A DNA stretch of 12,969 bases from Candidatus Woesearchaeota archaeon (GTDB taxonomy: Archaea > Nanobdellota > Nanobdellia > Woesearchaeales > GCA-2687795), in NCBI GenBank assembly GCA_002687795.1, contig NZBG01000016.1, positions 1 to 12,969 of the forward strand. The letters are read 5' to 3'. The notes below the pieces were generated by a model. The model was not told the DNA's origin. It worked only from the letters and a program-made list of their open reading frames with translations, and did not search any database. Shown here one piece after another: positions 7,514 through 12,969 of the stretch (within the stretch, counting starts at the first letter, position 1; each line of letters opens with the position of its first letter). The position numbers and the translations under genes are program-made.

Positions 7514-9616
7514 TGCGTGCCTATTGATGATGAATGCCCTCAGAATAAAATATGCAGTGAAGGTAACTGTATAAAAAAAATTGTAACTCCTGATGCTCCT
7601 GAGCCAGAACCAACTGGAGAAGAATGTGTTTTAGTATCTGATTGTTCTGGTGATAATGATATATGCTCAAACGGTAAATGTAAAGAGATACCTAAAGAGT
7701 TTGTTGAAGAAGAGGAAGAGGTAATTCCTGAAGAAGAGATTGTGGAGGAACCAGAGGAGGTTGAAGAGGAAATTATTGAGGAAGAACCTGAAGAAGAGAA
7801 AAAAGAAAAGAAAGAAACTAAAGAAGAAAAGAAACCTGAGCCTGAATCAGCAGAAGAAGAGCCAGAAGTTATTGAAACGCCTCAGGCTATAATTATTAAG
7901 GAGGAACCAGAAGAACCGGAACCTGTTGAAGAAGCGCCGGAACCGGAACCAGAGCCAGAACCCGAAAGCAATGAAATAACAGGCGAATCTGTGTTCGGGG
8001 CTATAACAGGGTATGTAACAAAGATATTCGGGTTTGCAACAGAAGAAGGTGAAGAAGACACAGGAGAAGGATGTAAAGAAGATTCTGATTGTAACCCAAA
8101 TCAAAACTGTGATCATTATTCTGGAAATTGCTGGTGCAAAGAATATTTCTTTGACTGCAACAGTAGAGATGAACAAGGAAATGATGAGGATGGCTGTGAA
8201 TCAGAGGATCCAACCTGCGGCGGAGAAAGAGAACTATGTCATGGTGAATACAATGAAAACCAATATTGCGATGAGAAAAGAGGTCATTGCATGTGCGAAG
8301 AAGGTTTCCATGATTGTGATGGTTACTGGGCTAATGGCTGTGAATCTGAAAAAATGTGTGAGGGTTGTGAAGAAGATTCAGACTGCATGCAGGATGTGTG
8401 CGCTGAATGTGATATGAAACATATTATTAACTTTGGATGTGTTGAAGGCTCATCATGGAAAGAGGATAGAGGTGGAGTAGGTTTAGGTGGTGGCTGTAAT
8501 TTCCATCCAACAGGAAGGGTTGAAACCTATATGGGCTTCCATGCATGGGGAGATTCATTTGATCAGGTTCAAAGGTATCAGGAAGCTATGGAACAATTGG
8601 AGAGACACTGGTGCGAGTTTCAGATTGAACACCTGACAAAGCAGAGAATAGAGCTCCAGGAAAGTCTCAACCAGGAATTTTTGGCTTGGTTCTTTGAGGA
8701 ATATGTAAATTCTGAACCAGATGAATGGGAGAAACATATAAGCGGTATATTTGATTCTTACTGGAAGTTTATTGATAATTCAAGGGAAATGAACAAGCAT
8801 CTAAGATGTACAAATCAAAACAAGTTTCCTTCAGAATATAATTTGATTAATGAGATAGAATATGAATCTGAATTTGGGTATATGAAGTTCTGGGAAGAAA
8901 AAGCTATACTGGATGGTGTAGAGATATTCTCTCCTTTTATGCAGATATGGGTATTTCCTCCAAAAGAGTTTATTAAAGAAGATTTTAGGAGAGCAATGGA
9001 AAAATGCACTATTCCAGGGCCTCCTGAAAAGGGAGAACAGCTGGGACTAACTCCAGCAGAGATTAAAAAAGCAAAACAGGATAAGAAGTTCATGGAAGAA
9101 ATAACAGAGATTAGTGATGATTTTGGTGGAAGCGCTAATTTCCTGATAACAATCAATGATGAAGATGAGTTATTATACAAGGCAATGCTAACAATCAACC
9201 CTGATATAATATTTAATGTTCAGGTAAAAGATATTGAAAATATTGAGCCTGATGTAACAATCAGTATTGATTTTGATTTCCTTTATAAGATGACTGAAAT
9301 AACAGAGAAACGGATGAACCTTGAAAGGCCTCCATGGGATGAAAGGCCAAGAATGAGGGAAACAATAAAAGATTTTGTGGATAAAGGAAAAATAATAGCT
9401 ACTATAACCGGGGCAATTGCAACAGGAAAGATAAAGGTAAGCCCATTATCACAGGCTGGAAGAGTGCCCCAGATACTGGGATTCCTGTTTGGTGAAGGAC
9501 CTGAAGATAAAGGGCCAAGAGGAGAAGGGCAGGAAGGAGATGAAGACCCAGAAGGCAAAGGCCAAAAAGATAAAGAGCCAAAAGATGATAAATCCAAAGG
9601 TAAAAAAAAGGATTAA
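7514..9616 (+). CDS. giant secreted Cys-rich protein, C-terminal part beyond an in-frame TGA
   Basis: This frame continues directly from 3671-7513 after one TGA; the first possible start is GTG 7517, giving 699 residues without a signal peptide. Starting there would split a repeat: CKKNQIMTDQ, stop, CVPIDDEC aligns with CPIGYINMNDTCVPPPEEC upstream. Counting from the GTG: residues 1-55 finish Cys repeats; 61-152 are almost pure Glu/Pro/Lys, a stiff acidic spacer; 154-174 hold a short hydrophobic stretch with two ITG triplets; about 180-300 return to Cys units, including DSDC and CxCxxGFHDC...GCES; about 300-640 form a Cys-poor domain with helices and beta strands; the tail from about 655 is a charged Gly/Lys/Asp/Glu linker. 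There is no C-terminal membrane segment. If expressed alone it would lack a secretion signal, so it is best seen as the distal part of one gene. Confidence 0.75.
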   Translation, partial: CVPIDDECPQNKICSEGNCIKKIVTPDAPEPEPTGEECVLVSDCSGDNDICSNGKCKEIPKEFVEEEEEVIPEEEIVEEPEEVEEEIIEEEPEEEKKEKKETKEEKKPEPESAEEEPEVIETPQAIIIKEEPEEPEPVEEAPEPEPEPEPESNEITGESVFGAITGYVTKIFGFATEEGEEDTGEGCKEDSDCNPNQNCDHYSGNCWCKEYFFDCNSRDEQGNDEDGCESEDPTCGGERELCHGEYNENQYCDEKRGHCMCEEGFHDCDGYWANGCESEKMCEGCEEDSDCMQDVCAECDMKHIINFGCVEGSSWKEDRGGVGLGGGCNFHPTGRVETYMGFHAWGDSFDQVQRYQEAMEQLERHWCEFQIEHLTKQRIELQESLNQEFLAWFFEEYVNSEPDEWEKHISGIFDSYWKFIDNSREMNKHLRCTNQNKFPSEYNLINEIEYESEFGYMKFWEEKAILDGVEIFSPFMQIWVFPPKEFIKEDFRRAMEKCTIPGPPEKGEQLGLTPAEIKKAKQDKKFMEEITEISDDFGGSANFLITINDEDELLYKAMLTINPDIIFNVQVKDIENIEPDVTISIDFDFLYKMTEITEKRMNLERPPWDERPRMRETIKDFVDKGKIIATITGAIATGKIKVSPLSQAGRVPQILGFLFGEGPEDKGPRGEGQEGDEDPEGKGQKDKEPKDDKSKGKKKD
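7697..7972 (+). repeat. Glu/Pro/Lys low-complexity spacer
   Basis: About 92 codons are dominated by GAA, GAG and CCN, giving runs such as EEEEEV, EEPEEVEEE and PEPEPEPEPE. It links two Cys-rich parts of the giant protein and resembles the rigid acidic spacers of surface proteins. Coding-strand purine richness is extreme here. Confidence 0.85.
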
Positions 9617-9632
9617 ATATATTAGAGTTTCC

Positions 9633-10142
9633 TCAAGCCGCTTGATCCATATCTTTATCAGCTTCTATAACTGTTCTGACTCCTTCTCCTACATTCTGGA
9701 TGTCTGTTCTTTTTAGAAATGTATAATTTCTCATTTCTTCATCAGTATAAACAGTATATTCACCAAAACCCTTACAATAATGATCAAGTTCAATACCATG
9801 CTCTCCTGCAATTCTCCTTGCAGTTTCTCCTAAATCAGTTCCGGGATCAAACTCTTTCCCTTTTCTCTCCTTTCCTTTAACTACCATAATAGAACTAATA
9901 GTGTTATCATAATAATAACAAAACTCAACCCTCACGCCAGTTGTTTCCAAAAATCCGAGATTATATCCTTTATCAGCTTGTAGAAACCGAAAAAACCTGC
10001 CAATTTTGTGTTTGTATCCATAAGGAGGGGTTGGCGGGTCTTGGGCCATGCTCTTATATCTTCCTTCATCAAAACCATCAAATTCTCTCAGAATATCAGC
10101 AAGATCATGTATAGTATACTTGGTTCCTTGTTCATTATCCAT
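9633..10142 (-). CDS. hypothetical 169-residue soluble protein, family not recognised
   Basis: I do not recognise this protein. It has no signal peptide, membrane segment or Cys repeats and is probably cytoplasmic. The composition suggests a compact alpha/beta fold: a helical start (YTIHDLADILREF), a Pro-rich turn (DPPTPPYGYKHK), then alternating strand-like segments (YNLGFLETTGVRVEFCYYY, SSIMVVKG), a helix (LGETARRIAGEHGIEL) and a final strand/helix pair with an acidic tail. The two cysteines are not in a metal motif. ATG 10140-10142 is supported by an AT-rich box at 10165-10176, placing transcription almost at the start codon. It converges with the giant gene, 16 bases away, and is separated from the upstream permease by a hairpin-rich spacer, so it is probably transcribed alone. 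It is real by length, promoter and normal composition. Confidence 0.75.
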   Translation of the reverse strand: MDNEQGTKYTIHDLADILREFDGFDEGRYKSMAQDPPTPPYGYKHKIGRFFRFLQADKGYNLGFLETTGVRVEFCYYYDNTISSIMVVKGKERKGKEFDPGTDLGETARRIAGEHGIELDHYCKGFGEYTVYTDEEMRNYTFLKRTDIQNVGEGVRTVIEADKDMDQAA

Positions 10143-10164
10143 TAAAACAGCTAGAAACCCAAAA

Positions 10165-10176
10165 GGATATTAAAAG
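10165..10176 (-). promoter_or_regulatory. TATA box of the 169-residue hypothetical gene
   Basis: CTTTTAATATCC on the minus strand lies 23-34 bases before the ATG. A start 25 nt downstream would give a leaderless or nearly leaderless transcript, matching the lack of a ribosome site. This supports independent transcription from the upstream permease operon. Confidence 0.55.
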
Positions 10177-10237
10177 TTTTCTATTGTGGAATAATGCTAT
10201 TCGTACCGTAGTGTCCGTCACTCACTCCGTTCGTGTT

Positions 10238-10254
10238 GAAAAACTCCGTTTTTC
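10238..10254 (-). terminator. perfect hairpin, likely terminator of the permease operon
   Basis: GAAAAAC (10238-10244), a three-base loop, and GTTTTTC (10248-10254) form a perfect 7-bp stem. On the minus strand it follows the larger hairpin at 10260-10285 and ends in a T-run inside the stem. Its place between the permease stop and the next gene's promoter fits termination. Confidence 0.5.
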
Positions 10255-10259
10255 TGCCA

Positions 10260-10285
10260 GATTAGTTTCACTTCGTGAAATAATC
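10260..10285 (-). terminator. strong stem-loop downstream of the permease gene
   Basis: GATTA and TAATC form an outer 5-bp stem, followed by TTTCAC and GTGAAA as an inner 6-bp stem with a TTC loop and one bulged G at 10265. It starts about 25 bases after the permease stop on the minus strand. It may stop transcription or protect the 3' end of the operon mRNA. Confidence 0.5.
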
Positions 10286-10310
10286 TTCCTTGACATTAGC
10301 GGTATTCGTT

Positions 10311-11558
10311 TCACTCATACCGTAGTGCGTCCACGGGCTTCAACTTAGAAGCCCTATAAGCAGGGACAGCTCCTGCTACCATACCAATAAAAATCGAGAA
10401 AAGTAAAGAAAATATCAAAAGCTGCGGAGTGATTACTGTTGTCATGGTTCCTCCTGGTCCCATCCTCATACCCAGCATTGGCATTAATCCTGAGATTGTT
10501 GTGCCAAGCCCAATACCCAACAATCCTCCAACTAATCCAACCATACCTGAATTTAATAAGAAAATCATCATTATATCCTTATTCTTTGCGCCAATAGACT
10601 TCATAATCCCTATATCCTTGGTCTTCTCCAGCACTGAAGTAAACATTGTATTAGCAATACCAACAGCTCCAACCAGCAATGACACCGCTGCAATAGCCCC
10701 TAGAAACAAAGTCATGGTCTGCGTTATATCAGCCATACTCTCCTGGATAGCTTTAGTTGAGCTAATCCTATAATCCTTCCGCCTTTCTGTAAGATGGCGT
10801 GAAATCATAAGCCTTTCATCAGCAATCTCCATTATCTGATCAACAGAATCAACATTCACAGCCTTAAGCACAATAGAATCAAACTTATCATTACCCACAT
10901 CTTCCAATGTATCTCTTGCTGCTTTAATAGGCATAATTATCTTATTATCATCCCCAACACCACTTTCTTTTAAGATACCTATAATCTTAAACGGTTTGTC
11001 TTCAATAGTAATTATCCTATTCAGAGCCAATGCCTGCTTGAAAGTATTCTTGGCTATTCTGCTTCCAATAACAGCAGTATTATAATCTGAAGCGCCAAGG
11101 AACCTTCCTGATTCTAATTCAGAAGTTGTCATACCTTTCCATATTAAAGGATCAACACCTTCAACTGTAACAGATGCTTTCTCGCTTAGATAATAAGCTT
11201 CTCCTCTTCCAGAGATAATGCCATGAATAAGATCAATGCCTTCAATAGACTTAAGCGCTAAGATATCTTTTTTTGTAAGGTTTTTTGCATCATCAGAAGT
11301 TGTAGTGCTTCCTCCCATTCCACCAAAATGACCTCTAAACCCGCTCGATGCCCTACCTCCTCCAGGTGAGATAGTAATCAGGTCAGCGCCAAGACCGCTT
11401 AACCTGCTTTCAATACTCTTCTGCATGCCTTCCCCTATAGAAACAATAGCAACAACCGCAGCTACTCCGATCACTATGCCAAGAATAGTCAGCCAGCTAC
11501 GGAGCCTGCTATGCAATAATATATTCAGGGCTAATTCTAAAGATTTAACAAATCCCAT
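10311..11558 (-). CDS. MacB/FtsX-type ABC transporter permease
   Basis: This 415-residue protein has the full MacB-like layout: a first membrane helix at about 22-42 after an LRSWLTILGI motif, a large extracytoplasmic MacB_PCD domain at about 43-280, then the FtsX domain with helices near 282-305, 329-351 and 379-401. The loop KTKDIGIMKSIGAK (312-325) is the conserved contact with the ATPase subunit, and RASKLKPVDALRYE is the standard family C-terminus. The family works as a dimer with a separate LolD/MacB-like ATPase and couples ATP hydrolysis to movements of the extracytoplasmic domain rather than transport through the membrane core. The PCD starts with a Gly-rich stretch (about 65-83). ATG 11556-11558 lies seven bases after the COG1361-like gene stop, so the two are co-transcribed. 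The ATPase is not in the window. The substrate is unknown. Confidence 0.93.
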   Translation of the reverse strand: MGFVKSLELALNILLHSRLRSWLTILGIVIGVAAVVAIVSIGEGMQKSIESRLSGLGADLITISPGGGRASSGFRGHFGGMGGSTTTSDDAKNLTKKDILALKSIEGIDLIHGIISGRGEAYYLSEKASVTVEGVDPLIWKGMTTSELESGRFLGASDYNTAVIGSRIAKNTFKQALALNRIITIEDKPFKIIGILKESGVGDDNKIIMPIKAARDTLEDVGNDKFDSIVLKAVNVDSVDQIMEIADERLMISRHLTERRKDYRISSTKAIQESMADITQTMTLFLGAIAAVSLLVGAVGIANTMFTSVLEKTKDIGIMKSIGAKNKDIMMIFLLNSGMVGLVGGLLGIGLGTTISGLMPMLGMRMGPGGTMTTVITPQLLIFSLLFSIFIGMVAGAVPAYRASKLKPVDALRYE

Positions 11559-11565
11559 GTTCTAA

Positions 11566-12894
11566 TTATTTGTTCTTCTTCCTAGATCTTATTTTACGAT
11601 AAAAGACAACCCCAGACACAACAATAACCAATGTAATTATCGGGCCAATCAGTTTAGAATTATTCCAGATACTTGCTTGTCTTCCAGGCATTCCGGATTG
11701 GTCTGCATGAGGGTTTTGGGATGCAAAACCTGTAATTGACCTGAACTGTATAGGCACATCTTTCTCAATAGAACGCCTTACTCCGGTTGTATCTGTATAC
11801 TCAATCAATACTTCCAGATTGTTGTTGTCAGAAGCGCTTCCTGAAGGAGCATGTTCCCCAGCTCCTTGTCTTTCCTCTTCTGAAAGCCTGCTTCCACCAG
11901 CCATCCCTCCCGGCATAGAACCTGCCTGCATGATCTGGAAAGACACAATCGTATAATCACCCTTATCAAGATTGCCGATAATAGATGATGTGCTCCCAGT
12001 TACCCTGAAATTTCTCTGTTCAGGAACCCTAACAGTAACAGACAACGCAGGATTGTTTCCGATATTAGCAACAGAAAGAGATGTCTGCCCTGCTGAACTC
12101 TCTGAAAAAGTAACATCAAAATCAGTCTCACCGCCAACAAAAACTCCTGCCCTTGTATTTATTTCATTAGAGTTCCCATCCTCAGACTCAAACTTTAAGG
12201 TGAGATCTAACTGGTAAAGCCCTGCCACTGCATTTACGTCAGCCACAACAATATACTCTAAATCAACTGATTCACCAACACCAATATACTTGATATATTT
12301 GGTATTATCTGAATAAACAGGAAGAATAATTCCATTCTCTTCATTCCATGAAAAAATAAGGTTCTGCAAAGGAGAATTACCAATGTCTGTAATAGTAAAC
12401 TTCAACGGTGTTTCCTTTCCAGGATCAAGCTTTGCCTTATCAACATATATGATCTGCGCAAACTCTTTGCCGCTAACATCAATATCAAATGTTTTTGAAG
12501 TATAAGAATCCGAGCCTGCCCTGCCTTCCTTGATCTTGATTTCATTTGTTCCTCTGACCGCATCTTTATCTACTCTTACTTTATACTTGATTGCAACTGC
12601 ATCCTCATCATCCTGGTAAGCAGACAATGTCTTAATTGTCTTAACATATTCTTCACCAGGGAGTTCAATGAAAGGATACTCCGGAATAAGCTCAATTTGC
12701 AAATCATTTGCTGATTTACCCCCAGAATTCTCAACATTAAAGCGCAACTCAACTATTTCACCTGCTCTTGCAGGAGAAGGCTTCTGATTTATTAATGACA
12801 AACTTACTATCTCAGAATCTTCTGTAGCAGCATAAACAAGATTCATGCAGATACTCAGTATTAATAACAAAATTAACATTACTCTTACTTTCAT
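11566..12894 (-). CDS. COG1361-like extracellular protein anchored by a C-terminal membrane helix
   Basis: This 442-residue protein has a signal peptide (1-22, ending VYA), several beta-sandwich repeats of the CARDB/COG1361 S-layer-like type and a C-terminal membrane helix at about 414-432 followed by a basic stop-transfer tail (RKIRSRKKNK). The repeat signature is seen in EIVELRFNVENSGGKSANDLQIEL (about 46-69), KETPLKFTITDIGNSPLQNL and QTSLSVANIGNNPALSV. A loop at about 325-350 is rich in Gly, Met, Ser and Glu. It sits seven bases ahead of the permease gene in one operon, and such proteins commonly accompany archaeal MacB-type ABC systems; a role as extracellular partner, like MacA in bacteria, is inferred. 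No TATA box is seen in the 47-base spacer upstream, so transcription probably comes from a gene beyond the edge. ATG 12892-12894 is the natural signal-peptide start. Confidence 0.9.
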   Translation of the reverse strand: MKVRVMLILLLILSICMNLVYAATEDSEIVSLSLINQKPSPARAGEIVELRFNVENSGGKSANDLQIELIPEYPFIELPGEEYVKTIKTLSAYQDDEDAVAIKYKVRVDKDAVRGTNEIKIKEGRAGSDSYTSKTFDIDVSGKEFAQIIYVDKAKLDPGKETPLKFTITDIGNSPLQNLIFSWNEENGIILPVYSDNTKYIKYIGVGESVDLEYIVVADVNAVAGLYQLDLTLKFESEDGNSNEINTRAGVFVGGETDFDVTFSESSAGQTSLSVANIGNNPALSVTVRVPEQRNFRVTGSTSSIIGNLDKGDYTIVSFQIMQAGSMPGGMAGGSRLSEEERQGAGEHAPSGSASDNNNLEVLIEYTDTTGVRRSIEKDVPIQFRSITGFASQNPHADQSGMPGRQASIWNNSKLIGPIITLVIVVSGVVFYRKIRSRKKNK

Positions 12895-12910
12895 TACATC
12901 TAAAGGATAC

Positions 12911-12928
12911 CTTGGGCTTTAGCCCAAG
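12911..12928. repeat. perfect GC-rich hairpin with a TTTA loop before the COG1361-like gene
   Basis: CTTGGGC (12911-12917) and GCCCAAG (12922-12928) form a 7-bp stem around TTTA, extendable by a T-A pair. It lies 17 bases upstream of the ATG of the COG1361-like gene. It could be a leader mRNA structure or an intercistronic processing signal. The stem with a CTTTAG centre also resembles the ends of IS200/IS605 elements, although no transposase is present. Confidence 0.55.
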
Positions 12929-12941
12929 TTGTAGTCCACAG

Positions 12942-12969
12942 CTACTCCCTTTCCTCCGTAAGTTTTTTC
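12942..12969 (-). CDS. possible C-terminal codons of an upstream gene (partial)
   Basis: On the minus strand one frame reads KKLTEERE and then TAG, ending 47 bases before the COG1361-like start. The charged, helical end is what one would expect of a cytoplasmic protein such as the ABC ATPase that should partner the permease. With only eight codons visible, and two other frames also open, the call is weak. Confidence 0.25.

Larger units (their letters stand above)
10204..10327. repeat. partial direct repeat of the permease gene 3' end
   Basis: TACCGTAGTG occurs at 10204-10213 and again at 10318-10327. Both copies lie in the context TATTCGT ... ACCGTAGTG ... TCC; the second has a nine-base and a two-base insertion relative to the first. 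The second copy encodes the last residues of the permease (PVDALRYE), so the first looks like a degraded duplicate of the gene end, leaving the hairpins between them. Confidence 0.5.

Noticed and set aside
7847..8176. Minus-strand Phe-rich frame that looks like a membrane protein
   Set aside because: It is the antisense of the Glu/Pro-rich spacer, whose GAA codons read as TTC. The hydrophobicity is an artefact.
8034..8417. Plus-strand frame of 127 codons inside the giant gene
   Set aside because: It is an out-of-frame shadow of the Cys-repeat coding region with Lys/Ile/Met-biased composition and no start signals.
10204..10327. CRISPR array
   Set aside because: There are only two unequal copies of a 10-base core, with no regular spacers and no cas genes.
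10429..10773. Plus-strand Pro/Ile-rich frame of 114 codons
   Set aside because: It is the antisense of the permease FtsX domain, which matches its family along the whole length.

Overview
The window looks like a chromosome segment from an archaeon, probably a DPANN-type lineage such as Woesearchaeota or Pacearchaeota. The placement is an inference. It rests on TATA-like boxes about 25 nt upstream of expected starts, mostly missing Shine-Dalgarno sites, a winged-helix/minimal nucleotidyltransferase regulator, a COG1361-type extracellular protein beside a MacB-like permease, and a very large secreted protein built from short Cys-rich CGDG-type repeats. TGA ends at least three unrelated genes here, so the code appears standard. 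No tRNA, rRNA, CRISPR array or transposase gene was seen, and no stretch over 300 bases lacks a gene.

Layout: (1) 1-90 (+) is the zinc-ribbon tail of a gene cut by the window edge. (2) 187-699 (+) encodes a winged-helix/nucleotidyltransferase protein, preceded by a TATA box and a perfect inverted repeat on its likely start site. (3) 705-3440 (-) is a full-length UPF0182 membrane protein, convergent with the previous gene. (4) 3571-9616 (+) reads as one roughly 2,014-residue secreted Cys-rich protein broken twice: by one extra base in a GGGG run at 3685-3688 and by an in-frame TGA at 7511-7513. The pieces are 3571-3732 (signal peptide), 3671-7513 and 7514-9616. UPF0182 and this gene are divergent and share a 130-bp promoter region. 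(5) 9633-10142 (-) is an unrecognised 169-residue protein. (6) 10143-10310 is a spacer with strong hairpins and a partial copy of the adjoining permease 3' end. (7) 10311-11558 and 11566-12894 (-) form an operon: a MacB/FtsX-type ABC permease and an extracellular, membrane-anchored COG1361-like partner. The last codons of an upstream gene may lie at the right edge, where the ATPase would be expected.

The shared theme is the cell surface: a large membrane protein with an extracytoplasmic domain, a giant disulfide- and probably calcium-stabilised secreted protein, and an ABC system likely to act on envelope substrates. The most notable feature is the giant gene, which stays open across 6 kb apart from two single-base lesions. 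That pattern fits recent inactivation, assembly error or recoding better than old decay.
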